Shown: positions 1 through 9,636 of the stretch, in pieces
Layout of the letters: each line of letters opens with the position of its first letter
Numbering within the stretch: the first letter of the stretch is position 1
NCBI GenBank assembly: GCA_903903635.1
Contig: CAIUZK010000217.1
Location: 1-40,428, forward strand
DNA length: 40,428 nucleotides
Direction of reading: 5' to 3'
Origin: an uncultured Bacteroidota bacterium
GTDB lineage: Bacteria; Bacteroidota; Bacteroidia; Chitinophagales; Chitinophagaceae
Position numbers and translations under genes: made by a program
Notes under the pieces: model-generated
Seen by the model: the letters and a program-made list of their open reading frames with translations, nothing else
What the model was told of the DNA's origin: nothing
The model's database searches: none

Positions 1-1
1 A

Positions 2-496
2 TACAATTATTTATTCGATCATGAATCCTATTATGTAAACAATGGCGGAGGCAATGCGGGAGTTACCGTGCTCAATAAAAGCAGCTATATGTTCGTTGCA
101 CCCAAAATAAGCCAGTTTTTTGGCTCACGGGGTTCTATCGAGGCTTATGTTAATTTTGGTGCCGGATTTATGATGAGTGGTACCGAAACAATGCGTAAAT
201 GGGACAAAAGTTACGGAACGGTTACAGCTAATTACGATAGCACTATCAATACTTCAAAGAACCTGAATTCTATGGCTTTCAGGATTGGGGTTGGATTAAC
301 CGAGCACATGCACATGGGTAAAAACTGGTGGTTTTCTGTTACAGAAGATTGTGGTTTCCTGACCTCATCACTTAGCAAAACCAGCGATTTCGATAATCCG
401 TCCCGTACCCCATATAGTCCCAATGGCAAATTGAACCCAAACTATTTTTCATTGCATATTGGTATTACACACGTAAAATTGAGAATTGCCCATTAA
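2..496 (+). CDS. Outer-membrane beta-barrel-like protein, 5' truncated by window edge
   Basis: The reading frame is open from the first bases of the window to the TAA at 494-496, so the true start lies upstream; the GTG at 68 is only the first in-window start-like codon. About 164 residues are visible. They alternate polar and aromatic/hydrophobic residues in short segments, as beta-barrel strands do, and the end (YFSLHIGITH) resembles the end of the next gene (FFSLTIGIMH). That suggests the two are diverged paralogues in tandem. The function is unknown; an integral outer-membrane barrel is an inference from composition and from the neighbour's signal peptide. Confidence 0.6.
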   Translation, partial: YNYLFDHESYYVNNGGGNAGVTVLNKSSYMFVAPKISQFFGSRGSIEAYVNFGAGFMMSGTETMRKWDKSYGTVTANYDSTINTSKNLNSMAFRIGVGLTEHMHMGKNWWFSVTEDCGFLTSSLSKTSDFDNPSRTPYSPNGKLNPNYFSLHIGITHVKLRIAH

Positions 497-599
497 ATTG
501 CTGCAATCATATAGAGGACGATATGACAGGTAAAACTGTATCAATCTTTATTCTGCCTGACTGAGCTTTTAGGTTAGGATGAAGTAAAATTAATTTCTG

Positions 600-1262
600 A
601 TGAAACGAATATTGTTGCTTGCTTTTTTATCTGTGGTTTCTCTCAATTCTTTTGCTCAGGGGAAGTATGGATTTGAAGGTGGAATAGGATATTCGACTAT
701 TAAGAAATCTTATATTACCCCAGCCCTCCAGGGTTATTATTTAGCACGCATATCACGCACTTTTTATGCAGGAGGCGGTTTATCTTTTCAGCGTTATTCA
801 TTTCTCAACAGTATAAACCCTGCATCTCCTGCATTTGGTGATGTTATAAGCATAAGACAATCAAGCGATTACCTTTTTTTTACGCCCAAAGCTGAAATGG
901 GTTTTGGAGTACGTAAACATTGGTTTGGCACATTTTCTATGGGGCCGGGTATCTATCTGGGCGGCGCTCAGTGGCGGCACGAATACCAACCTTTATGGAC
1001 CACGCCCGGTGGAATTCCTTATGGTACTGATACCTCCAATGTCAACACTCCATACAATGTTCCCAACCTGATTTTCAGGATTTCTGCCGGTCTTAAGCAA
1101 CGCATTCCAACCTACCGTTACTGGAATATTGTTATTTCCGAGGAGTTTACCTACCTGCCCGGTATTTTAAATAAAGTGGGGCCGGGCCTGAAAACCAATT
1201 TCTTTTCTTTAACCATTGGCATAATGCACAAATATCCTGTCGTTGCTATGGAAGAAGATTAA
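600..1262 (+). CDS. Small outer-membrane beta-barrel-like protein
   Basis: A 220-residue protein starting with a clear signal peptide: MKR, a hydrophobic core, then cleavage near SFAQ|GK at about residue 20. The mature part is rich in Gly, Tyr and Phe with alternating strand-like segments, consistent with a small outer-membrane barrel of the Bacteroidota type. The C-terminal motif FSLTIGIMH matches FSLHIGITH at the end of the upstream partial gene, 103 bp away, so they are probably tandem paralogues. No catalytic motif is visible. Its specific role is not recognised. Confidence 0.7.
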   Translation: MKRILLLAFLSVVSLNSFAQGKYGFEGGIGYSTIKKSYITPALQGYYLARISRTFYAGGGLSFQRYSFLNSINPASPAFGDVISIRQSSDYLFFTPKAEMGFGVRKHWFGTFSMGPGIYLGGAQWRHEYQPLWTTPGGIPYGTDTSNVNTPYNVPNLIFRISAGLKQRIPTYRYWNIVISEEFTYLPGILNKVGPGLKTNFFSLTIGIMHKYPVVAMEED

Positions 1263-1614
1263 TAAATTTGTTTTAAGTTCTATTCAGTATCTCAGCTTCT
1301 ATTCTCCAGTCTGTTTCAAAAATTACTGGTTTATGATATGGCATTAGCATACTTATTTTTCGTGTATAAATTCAATTGTATGTTTTATATTTAAATAAGT
1401 GAAGCAAATCCACGATTGTTTCATATATTTATATACTAAAAACAAGAGAGCGTATCCCTTGATTCAGACAAACTGAATTTATTAAACTGAAATTCGTAAA
1501 TATTTAATGCTTTAATTCCGGTATAGCTGATTTTACCGGCAGATGTTTTATTCAAATACCCGATTGTTTTTAGAAGAACTATAAGATAAATTACAGTAAC
1601 TAATATCAGTTTCT
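1263..1614. other. AT-rich intergenic region upstream of the giant repeat protein
   Basis: About 350 bp with no convincing ORF. A TAAATTTG (match to the TAnnTTTG -7 box) lies at 1263-1270, directly after the preceding stop; if used, it would give a leader of about 340 nt for the gene at 1615. No clear -33 partner is visible. A short stretch near 1460-1480 shares GATTCAGACA with the inverted repeat at 29.17 kb, which is probably chance. Confidence 0.4.
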
Positions 1615-4600
1615 ATGGCCCCAAATTTATTCCTTTCCAACCTTCTGGTTTCGATAAACCAATGTGCAAAAACCAGACTTTTCAACAGAGCAAATTTTGG
1701 CATTATTAAGTTTGCCGGTATGGCATTCATAATACTATTGCTCTCATTTAGTTCAGATAAAGCCAGCGCCCAGCTAACCGCCGGATTTACAGCCAGCGAT
1801 ACTGCAGGGTGCGCTCCGCTTAGTGTTAACTTCATCAACACCTCCACGGGTGCCACAAGTTATTCGTGGGATCTTGGCAATGGCACATTATCGGCCCTGA
1901 CCAATGCCTCGGGCAATTATTTGGTTGCAGGTACCTATACAGTTACTCTGGTAGCACACAATGGTCCAGCTACCAGTACCTATTCAATGGTTATCAGGGT
2001 CTACGCACCACCAACAGTCAATTTTTATGCCAGTGATACTGCTATATGTCCTTATAGTCCTGTAACTTTTACCAGCACCAGTACGCCGGGATCCTGGGGT
2101 ACTCTTTCTTACAACTGGAACTTTGGCGACGGATACACAAGTACTGCAATATCCCCTGTACACAACTATCCTGCTCCCGGCTATTACAACGTAACCTTAT
2201 TTGCCACCAATGCCAAAGGCTGTATCAACTCTCTGGCACGGCCATCTTATATTCATGTTACAACGCCTGCCGCGATAAGTTTTAACGCTCCTGCCACCAG
2301 CTTCTGCAAAGCCCCTGCCACTGCTGTATTCAATAATACCAGTACAGGTAGCACACCTATTACCTATAAGTGGGATTTTGGCGATGGCAATACTTCAACT
2401 TCCATAAGTCCCTCGCATGTATATACGTTACCTGGCAGTTACAATGTCAGGGTTATTGCCACAGACAGTAAGGGCTGTAAAGACACGTTAACAGTACCCA
2501 ACTATATCACTATCGGCAACCTCACGGCATCATTCACACCTGTTGCTACTGCCTGTGGCGCCACACTTATTACATTCAACAATACGAGCACCACACATAT
2601 TTCAAGCCAGTGGTTTTTTGGCGATGGCGCTTCCTCGGCTGCCGAAACAGGAATGCATGCATATACTGCTGCCGGTACATTTTATGTCAAATTGGTTGTA
2701 TTCGATGGCACTTGTTATGATACGGTAATTCACCTCATCAATGTTTCTTACCCTACCGGCAGTTTCACCATGTCACCGGCCCATCCATGTCCTCCGCCAT
2801 CTACACTTACTTTTACCGGTTCGGTCCCCCCGGGATGCACTGTATCCTGGATTTACGACGATGGAACTATGGCGTCCGGCCCATCAGTTACACATACATA
2901 TGCTGCTTCAAGTATCTATTCTACGAGAATGGTTATCACCAACGGCAGCGGATGCAGAGACACAATTTCGAGGCTGGATACACTTTATAACCTTAATCTT
3001 AATCCTACCGTTACACCTGGTAACGGTTGTATTCCGCTGCCAAATACTTTCAGTGCATATACTTACTCTGTTGTTGCCAATCCTTTCACCCTTACTACCA
3101 TGTTCCTGTCATATCCTTATCCCATAAGTACCTATTCCTGGAATTTCGGAGATGGCTCGCCATTATCCACAAGCGCTCTTCCTGCACACACCTATACTGC
3201 CGTGGGTACTTATACAGTCACGTGCAACATAGTTACTTCCAATGGCTGCCCGTCTACCAATACTACTACCGTTTCCGCCGGCACACCCCAAACTCCTTCA
3301 TTTACTGCGACACCCAGGCGAATATGTGCCGGTAAGTCTATTGCCTTTCACAGCACTTCTGTTACCACATCTCTTATTACCAGTTATAGCTGGTCATTCG
3401 GTGATGGTGGTGGTATAACTGGTCCTGGCGTTATCAATCCCGTTCATACATATACCACACCGGGTATATACAATGTTACGCTTTCTGTAGACTATAATGG
3501 ATGTTCCAGCACTTCCTTTGTTCTGTCCGATACTGTTGACTCTCCCGGATCGATCATACATTATGCATATGATTGTTCCCCTGCAAATGGCATCACATTC
3601 GGCGATTCCTCTTTAGGGGCCACATCTCATCTATGGATGTTCGGAGATGGGGCCACATCTACCCTAAGCGGTATCAATCACTCGTATCCTTCATTATCAA
3701 CCTATAATGTCTCTCTGGCAACTTATAACGCCACTACTGGTTGCCGGGATACCGGGCATGTTAGTTTAAACCTGGCTAAAGCTATTCTCAGTCTGAATGT
3801 ACTCGACACCGCCTTATGTAAGGATCAGAGCGATACCATAACCGGTTCGGTGGCTATACGCACTGCATCACAAATCAAATGGTACGATAACTGGACTTTG
3901 AAAGACACTTTAGATCTTGCACTTAAAGATACTTTTTATGTTCCGGGCTTACACAATATAAATCTTGTGATTAAAGACAATTTCGGGTGTATGGATACTT
4001 CCGGCACGCTGCATATATTGGCTGCCAATCCCATTGATAGTTTCAATTTTACCCCCCCATCAGGTTGCGGACCACTAATTGTTAATTTTACCGACCATTC
4101 AACTGATGTTACCGGCGCTGTATTATCCGGTTATACGTGGTCATTTGGCGATGGTACACCTCCTTATTCCGGTCCGGCCGCTACCAGTCATACCTATACT
4201 GCTTCCGGCTCTTATATTGTTCAGGAAACAGTTACGGATGATGCGGGCTGTACAAGTACTTTTACCAGCTTTACGCATGTTCTTGTTCATAAACCAGTGG
4301 CATCATTTTCTGTTACTTCCACTTCTGTATGTGCCGGAACCAGTGTGCATTTTGTCAATACATCCACAGGTATTACTTCCTCATTATGGTTCTTTGGCGA
4401 TGGTACAACATCAACAGTTAACTCGCCATTGCACGCATATGCTACCACAGGAGTTTATTCTATAAAGCTTGTAGTTTATGATTCCTATGGCTGCCCTTCT
4501 GATACGCTCTCTATGCCCGGAATGGTAACCGTGAACTTTGCTCCGGCCACATCATTTACAATGAGCGATTCATTTGCAGTTTGCGCACCACTCAATGTGA

Positions 4601-7600
4601 GCTTTACCAATACAAGTACAGGAGCCGTTTCCTATTATTGGTTGTTTGGCGACGGCACTTCCTCCCTCGCTACTTCCCCGAGCGATGTATATATTACTAC
4701 AGGCTTATACCATGTTAAACTGATAGGTACCGCCTTCAATGGTTGCACCGATACGGCTTTCCATGACATAAGTATATTCGGTTACCCCGGCGCATTCACC
4801 TATACCCCGCTCTCTGGATGTTCCCCGCTCGATGTGCATTTTACGTCTACAGCTATTGGCGTATTCAATTTTCATTGGGACTTCAGCGATGGCAGTACTT
4901 TTTCCGGTTCCACCGCAGATACTATTTCTCATACTTACCACTCTTCCGGATCCTACATGCCAACACTCATACTCACCGATAGTTTTGGTTGTATCAGCGC
5001 CAGTTTTGGTGCAGACACTATTAAGTCTGATACCATCATGCCCCAGTTTACCATTGTCCCAAGCCCTGCATGTCAGAATACACCCATTACCTTCCACGAC
5101 GCTTCTGTTTCCGGCACATCACTACCCATGACAGGCTGGCTCTGGTCTTTCGGCTCTGGCGCCACCAGCACTTTAAGTAATCCTACTTATACTTATACTA
5201 CCTCGGGCACCCAGACTATATCTCTGGTTGTTACCGATGCCAGTGGGTGCACGGCTACCATTACACACACAGTAACTGTTAACCCGGGGCCACCAGCCAT
5301 TTCCGGCACATCACCCATTTGCAGAGGAACAAGTCTATTCTTTACCGATGCTTTGAGTGGTGGTACCTGGTCCAGCAGCAATCCGCTTATTGCTTCAGTT
5401 GTTTCTGGCAGCGGCCTGGTTACTGGCGTTGCGGTAGGAACTGCAACCATAACGTATACATCTGGTCCAGGCTGCCCTGCAACAAAAGCAGTTACTGTCA
5501 GCCCCAGTCCCGGCCCGATTAATGGAGCCAATGCTTTTTGCGTTGCCGTAACATCCCCTTATACCGATACAAGTACCGGTGGTACCTGGAGCATCAATCC
5601 GGTTACCGTGGCTACCATATCACCCACAGGAGTAGTAACCGCAATTACCGCCGGGGTGGCCAATATTTCCTATACCATTGGCTCCTGCCGGTCTGTAAAA
5701 ACAATAACAGTTACATCTCTTCCCAGCATTATAACCGGTCCTTCATCTGTATGTGTAGGTAATTCGATAACCCTTACAGATTCAATTGGTGGAGGAACAT
5801 GGAGCAGTACCAGCATTCATGTAGTTGTTGGTTCTTCATCTGGACTGGTAACAGGTTTTTCCAGTGGCGCAGCAATTATCACCTATTCATTGGGAACTGG
5901 TTGTACCAAAACTAAACCAATTACCGTAAATCAACTTTCCCCTATCACCGGTCCTTCCGGTGTATGTATTGGTGGCATCATTACCCTGGCCGATTCCCTC
6001 CCTGGCGGATCCTGGTCAAGTAGTAATCCATTTGTTGCTACTGTAGGGAGTAGTTCCGGCAATGTAACGGGTGTGTCAGGCGGAATTGTTACCATATATT
6101 ATACGCTGCCCACAGGTTGTTCAGCCAGTCATGTTGTAACGGTAAATCTTCCACCAACAGTTATTACCGGACCTTTACATGTTTGCAAATTTGATACCGT
6201 TACACTTACTGACTCTATTGGCGGTGGAATGTGGTCTGTTTCACCCTCTTCAATTGCTACTATCGGTTCTATTTCTGGTTTAGTATACGGCGTATCAGCA
6301 GGTACAGCGGTAGTTACCTATTCTCTTAGCAATACTACCGGCTGTACCCGGATGACAACAATAACAGTCAACCCGCTTCCACTTGGCATTACAGGTACAA
6401 ACCATGTCTGTGTTGGCGCGGCTACAACATTGTACGATGCTTCACCTGGCGGCACCTGGAGCACTACTGGTTTATTCGATTCAGTTGGATTAACCTCAGG
6501 TATTGTATCGGGTTTGTCGGCCGGCATTGCTACTGTTTCTTATACTTTGCTTTCTACAGGTTGTTCCATTACCAGCCTGGTTACAGTCAATCCTTTGCCT
6601 GCAAATATTACCGGTTTATCAAGTGTTTGCGTTTTTTCCACCACATTATTAAGCGATGCGGATCCTGGAGGAAGCTGGACTTCTCTTAACATGGGTATAG
6701 CTACAATCGGTGCGACCTCCGGAAATGTTACTGGGGGAACAACAGGTATTGATACTATTGTTTATACCCTGCCTACAGGTTGCAAAATCCGAACAACAAT
6801 CAGTGTTAACAATACACCATCTTCTATATCAGGCATAGGCCACACATGTGTTGGCACTACCACATTACTTACCGATCCATCATTAGGAGGAACGTGGATC
6901 AGCAGTGATACTACTGTTGCCACTGTCGGTAGTACCACAGGCCTTGTTCATGGTGTTGGTGCCGGTACTGCAACTATAACTTATTCCATGGGTATTGGCT
7001 GTACTGCAGTTTTGCCGGTTACCGTTGTTCCCTTCCCTTCGTCCATTACAGGACCGAACCATGTATGCACCGGTGTAACCATAACGCTTGCTGATGTGTC
7101 AACCGGAGGCGCCTGGATAAGTAGTAATCCGTCTATATGCACTGTTGGTTCATCCTCCGGTATTGTAACAGGTGTAAATGCAGGTACAGCCTTAATCACC
7201 TATTCATTAGGCGCTGCTTGCAATGTAATTGCGCCGGTTACGGTCAATTCGTCTCCTGCACCTATTTCCGGTAGTCCGTATGTTTGTTTCGGTTTGTACT
7301 CTACCCTTACTGATGCTACACCGGGCGGCGCATGGACAACGTCGGATGCATATGTTGCGCCTGTATCCGGTACCGGTGTTGTTTCCGGATTTTACATGGG
7401 TTCAGCCATTATAAGCTATACTACAAGCATTGGCTGCTCAAGCACCCTCCTGGTTTCAGTGGTGGTCGTGCCATCTATTACCGGCCTTACCGACAGATGC
7501 GCGTGGGGTGATACAGTTTATGTTAACGATTCTTTTCCTGGTGGAGTTTATACAAGCACACTGATAACCGTTACCAATATGGGTGCTGGTAATGGAAAGG

Positions 7601-9486
7601 TCATCTCTCATGCTCCTGGTACTGCTACACTAACTTATACAATAGGAATCGGCTGTGCTACCACCACCACTATCACAGTTAATCCGAAACCCAGCACTAT
7701 CTCAGGTTCCCTGCACATATGTACCGGCCTTACCTCACTTTTAACTGATGTTACTCCCGGCGGTACATGGAGTAGTCCCGGCTATGGTTCTATCGCTGCC
7801 ATTGGCTCAGGTACAGGTATAGTCACGGGCATTTCTTCAGGTACTGCTATGGTTACTTATACCTTAAATGCTACTGGTTGCAAGACCGATACTATGATCA
7901 CTGTAGGTCCTCCTCCATCCGCTATTAGCGGCATTTCAACCGTTTGTGTCGGAAACACAACGCTGCTTACCGATAGTCTAAGTGGTGGCACATGGAGCAC
8001 CAGCAACCCTGCAGTTGCTTCTGTTGGTTCAGTATCTGGTATCGTTTCGGGCCTGTCTGCCGGTACTGCAACAATCTATTATGTGATGGGTGCATCTTGC
8101 TATGCAACCAGGTCTGTTACTGTTAATCCGCTTCCTGCTGTTTTCACTTTAACAGGAGGAGGCAGTTATTGTTATGGTGGCGCTGGCATGCATGTTATTT
8201 TAAGCGGCTCACAAACCGGGGTCAGATACCAGTTATACAACGGAACCACTCCTGTTGATACTGCTTTGCCCGGTACTGGCGCCAGCGTAGACTTCGGTAT
8301 GCAGCCGGGTGTTGGCACTTATACCGTTATAGCCTCTTATACCAGCAGTTTCTGTAGTTCGAATATGGTTGGCAGCGTTGTAATAAATATCTACCCGGCT
8401 CCTGCAAATTTTGCCATTACAGGCGGAGGTACTTATTGCGCAGGCACAACCGGTACACATATAGGCCTTGCTGGCTCAACTATTGGCACGCACTACCGGT
8501 TGTACTTTGGTACCTCACCCATTGGCACACTGTTGTCCGGCACAGGTGGTCCGCTTGATTTTGGTATTTATTCAGGTATTGGCATTTATAAAGTAATGGC
8601 CACTAATATAGCTACTTCATGTGCTGCAAATATGACCGATAGCACCATTGTTACCATTACACCTACAGTTACGCCTTCGGTACACATAAATGTGCTCCCG
8701 TCCGATACTGTTTGTGCAGGCACTTCTGTTACTTTCACTCCGGTGGCTGTTAATGGTGGTTCTGCTCCGGTTTATACCTGGAAGGTTAATGGTACTACCG
8801 CCACAACCGGTCCTGCATACACCTATGCGCCTGCAAATGGCGATGTGGTTTCTGTTAAACTCCTCAGCAATGCCGCTTGCCCGCTGCCCGATACCGCTGT
8901 TTATTCTGTTACAATGACAGTAAAACCACAACTGCTGCCGGTTGTTACCATAACGGCTATCCCCGGCACATTGCTGGTTCCCGGCCAGGGCGATACACTG
9001 ATAGCTGTTGTTACCAATGCCGGCACATCTCCAACTTACCAATGGTACTTAAATGGCGTTCTTATCCCGGGCGCAACATCTGATACATTGATCAGGGGAA
9101 GTTTCAATAATTCAGATTCCTTAACCTGTGTCGTAACCAGCAATGGTCCTTGTGGTGGTCTGTCAGGCAACAATTCAGTTACCATCATTGTCAGTACTGT
9201 TGGTGTTTTGGTCATCAATAATAATTCTGGCATAAAAGTGTTGCCCAACCCTAATAAAGGTGAATTCACCATTAAAGGAACCACCGGTAGTTCCATCGAT
9301 GAGGAAGTCGCCTTCGAAATCACAGATATGCTTGGTCAGGTTGTATTTACCAGCAAGGTGATTGCCCATGGCGGAATCCTGAACGAGTTCGTACGTCCGG
9401 GTGGTTCACTGGCCAATGGCGTTTATCTGCTTTCAGTTCGTTCCGGCAACTTAAATAATGTATTCCATATAGTTATCGAACGATAA
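1615..9486 (+). CDS. Giant T9SS-secreted PKD/Big2-like repeat protein, probable adhesin
   Basis: A 2,623-residue protein. A hydrophobic stretch at about residues 31-48 followed by SAQ|LTAG marks the signal peptide. The N-terminal extension is long, and Met36 (base 1720) is an alternative start. Residues ~54-1225 carry about a dozen PKD domains with repeated W-(N/D/S/F)-F-G-D-G motifs. Residues ~1227-2175 hold 13 repeats of about 73 residues with GGTWSSSNP and VTGVSAGTATITY-like cores, resembling bacterial Ig-like group 2. Two further GGG-S/T-YC repeats follow (~2177-2345), then Ig-like domains. The last ~85 residues (LPNPNKGEF, MLGQVVF, GVYLLSV) form a type A T9SS sorting tail. This implies export through the Sec and type IX systems to the surface or medium. 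No enzymatic domain is visible, so adhesion or matrix function is inferred. It is monocistronic and closed by a strong terminator. Confidence 0.88.
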   Translation: MAPNLFLSNLLVSINQCAKTRLFNRANFGIIKFAGMAFIILLLSFSSDKASAQLTAGFTASDTAGCAPLSVNFINTSTGATSYSWDLGNGTLSALTNASGNYLVAGTYTVTLVAHNGPATSTYSMVIRVYAPPTVNFYASDTAICPYSPVTFTSTSTPGSWGTLSYNWNFGDGYTSTAISPVHNYPAPGYYNVTLFATNAKGCINSLARPSYIHVTTPAAISFNAPATSFCKAPATAVFNNTSTGSTPITYKWDFGDGNTSTSISPSHVYTLPGSYNVRVIATDSKGCKDTLTVPNYITIGNLTASFTPVATACGATLITFNNTSTTHISSQWFFGDGASSAAETGMHAYTAAGTFYVKLVVFDGTCYDTVIHLINVSYPTGSFTMSPAHPCPPPSTLTFTGSVPPGCTVSWIYDDGTMASGPSVTHTYAASSIYSTRMVITNGSGCRDTISRLDTLYNLNLNPTVTPGNGCIPLPNTFSAYTYSVVANPFTLTTMFLSYPYPISTYSWNFGDGSPLSTSALPAHTYTAVGTYTVTCNIVTSNGCPSTNTTTVSAGTPQTPSFTATPRRICAGKSIAFHSTSVTTSLITSYSWSFGDGGGITGPGVINPVHTYTTPGIYNVTLSVDYNGCSSTSFVLSDTVDSPGSIIHYAYDCSPANGITFGDSSLGATSHLWMFGDGATSTLSGINHSYPSLSTYNVSLATYNATTGCRDTGHVSLNLAKAILSLNVLDTALCKDQSDTITGSVAIRTASQIKWYDNWTLKDTLDLALKDTFYVPGLHNINLVIKDNFGCMDTSGTLHILAANPIDSFNFTPPSGCGPLIVNFTDHSTDVTGAVLSGYTWSFGDGTPPYSGPAATSHTYTASGSYIVQETVTDDAGCTSTFTSFTHVLVHKPVASFSVTSTSVCAGTSVHFVNTSTGITSSLWFFGDGTTSTVNSPLHAYATTGVYSIKLVVYDSYGCPSDTLSMPGMVTVNFAPATSFTMSDSFAVCAPLNVSFTNTSTGAVSYYWLFGDGTSSLATSPSDVYITTGLYHVKLIGTAFNGCTDTAFHDISIFGYPGAFTYTPLSGCSPLDVHFTSTAIGVFNFHWDFSDGSTFSGSTADTISHTYHSSGSYMPTLILTDSFGCISASFGADTIKSDTIMPQFTIVPSPACQNTPITFHDASVSGTSLPMTGWLWSFGSGATSTLSNPTYTYTTSGTQTISLVVTDASGCTATITHTVTVNPGPPAISGTSPICRGTSLFFTDALSGGTWSSSNPLIASVVSGSGLVTGVAVGTATITYTSGPGCPATKAVTVSPSPGPINGANAFCVAVTSPYTDTSTGGTWSINPVTVATISPTGVVTAITAGVANISYTIGSCRSVKTITVTSLPSIITGPSSVCVGNSITLTDSIGGGTWSSTSIHVVVGSSSGLVTGFSSGAAIITYSLGTGCTKTKPITVNQLSPITGPSGVCIGGIITLADSLPGGSWSSSNPFVATVGSSSGNVTGVSGGIVTIYYTLPTGCSASHVVTVNLPPTVITGPLHVCKFDTVTLTDSIGGGMWSVSPSSIATIGSISGLVYGVSAGTAVVTYSLSNTTGCTRMTTITVNPLPLGITGTNHVCVGAATTLYDASPGGTWSTTGLFDSVGLTSGIVSGLSAGIATVSYTLLSTGCSITSLVTVNPLPANITGLSSVCVFSTTLLSDADPGGSWTSLNMGIATIGATSGNVTGGTTGIDTIVYTLPTGCKIRTTISVNNTPSSISGIGHTCVGTTTLLTDPSLGGTWISSDTTVATVGSTTGLVHGVGAGTATITYSMGIGCTAVLPVTVVPFPSSITGPNHVCTGVTITLADVSTGGAWISSNPSICTVGSSSGIVTGVNAGTALITYSLGAACNVIAPVTVNSSPAPISGSPYVCFGLYSTLTDATPGGAWTTSDAYVAPVSGTGVVSGFYMGSAIISYTTSIGCSSTLLVSVVVVPSITGLTDRCAWGDTVYVNDSFPGGVYTSTLITVTNMGAGNGKVISHAPGTATLTYTIGIGCATTTTITVNPKPSTISGSLHICTGLTSLLTDVTPGGTWSSPGYGSIAAIGSGTGIVTGISSGTAMVTYTLNATGCKTDTMITVGPPPSAISGISTVCVGNTTLLTDSLSGGTWSTSNPAVASVGSVSGIVSGLSAGTATIYYVMGASCYATRSVTVNPLPAVFTLTGGGSYCYGGAGMHVILSGSQTGVRYQLYNGTTPVDTALPGTGASVDFGMQPGVGTYTVIASYTSSFCSSNMVGSVVINIYPAPANFAITGGGTYCAGTTGTHIGLAGSTIGTHYRLYFGTSPIGTLLSGTGGPLDFGIYSGIGIYKVMATNIATSCAANMTDSTIVTITPTVTPSVHINVLPSDTVCAGTSVTFTPVAVNGGSAPVYTWKVNGTTATTGPAYTYAPANGDVVSVKLLSNAACPLPDTAVYSVTMTVKPQLLPVVTITAIPGTLLVPGQGDTLIAVVTNAGTSPTYQWYLNGVLIPGATSDTLIRGSFNNSDSLTCVVTSNGPCGGLSGNNSVTIIVSTVGVLVINNNSGIKVLPNPNKGEFTIKGTTGSSIDEEVAFEITDMLGQVVFTSKVIAHGGILNEFVRPGGSLANGVYLLSVRSGNLNNVFHIVIER
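1775..5290 (+). repeat. PKD-domain array within the giant protein
   Basis: The encoded protein shows recurring PKD signatures at intervals of about 80-95 residues, including WDLGNG, WNFGDG, WDFGDG, WFFGDG, WIYDDG, WSFGDG, WMFGDG, WLFGDG, WDFSDG and WSFGSG. Each is typically followed by HxY-x(3-5)-G-x-Y-x-V. A segment around residues 725-800 has lost the FGDG motif (IKWYDNW), so one unit is degenerate. The copies differ strongly in sequence, so this is an old array rather than a recent tandem expansion. Confidence 0.85.
5290..8145 (+). repeat. Array of 13 Big2-like repeats with paired cysteines
   Basis: Thirteen units of about 210-228 bp (70-76 residues) begin with an I(S/T)G-x(3)-x-C-x-G motif. 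They continue with a GG-x-W core, a G-x-V-x-G-x-x-x-G-x-A/T turn typical of bacterial Ig-like group 2 folds, and usually a second Cys in a G(T/I/A)GC motif near the end. The regular two-cysteine pattern per unit suggests one intradomain disulfide each (inference). The nucleotide copies are well diverged. Confidence 0.8.
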
Positions 9487-9508
9487 AATTCTTAACTCAC
9501 TGCATTCC

Positions 9509-9541
9509 GGCCCCGGTTTTTTTTATCACCGGGGCCTTTTT
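9509..9541 (+). terminator. Rho-independent terminator of the giant repeat gene
   Basis: A perfect 9-bp GC-rich stem, GGCCCCGGT (9509-9517) with ACCGGGGCC (9528-9536), has a 10-nt loop and is followed by TTTTT. It starts 22 bp after the stop codon of the 2,623-residue gene. Confidence 0.92.
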
Positions 9542-9609
9542 GTTTCCTGACGTATCTGTTCCCACTGTTCTTTAACAGCTTCTTGTAATGCTGTATTATT
9601 TATTATTCT

Positions 9610-9617
9610 TAGCTTTG
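9610..9617 (+). promoter_or_regulatory. Putative Bacteroidota -7 promoter element for the LpxH-like gene
   Basis: TAGCTTTG matches the Bacteroidota primary-sigma -7 consensus TAnnTTTG and lies 19 bp before the ATG, giving a short leader. No good TTTG -33 box is seen at the usual 19-21 bp spacing. Confidence 0.45.
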
Positions 9618-9636
9618 TTCCACCTCATAATACTGC

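Noticed and set aside
1459-1495. GATTCAGACA shared with the GxxExxY cassette ends, suggesting a decayed cassette end
   Set aside because: Only about ten bases match, with no paired repeat or gene remnant nearby; chance in AT-rich DNA is likely.
1548-9369. Many open frames on both strands overlapping the giant repeat protein
   Set aside because: They are shadows of a repetitive, low-stop-density coding region: none has a signal, a known motif or its own ribosome-binding site.
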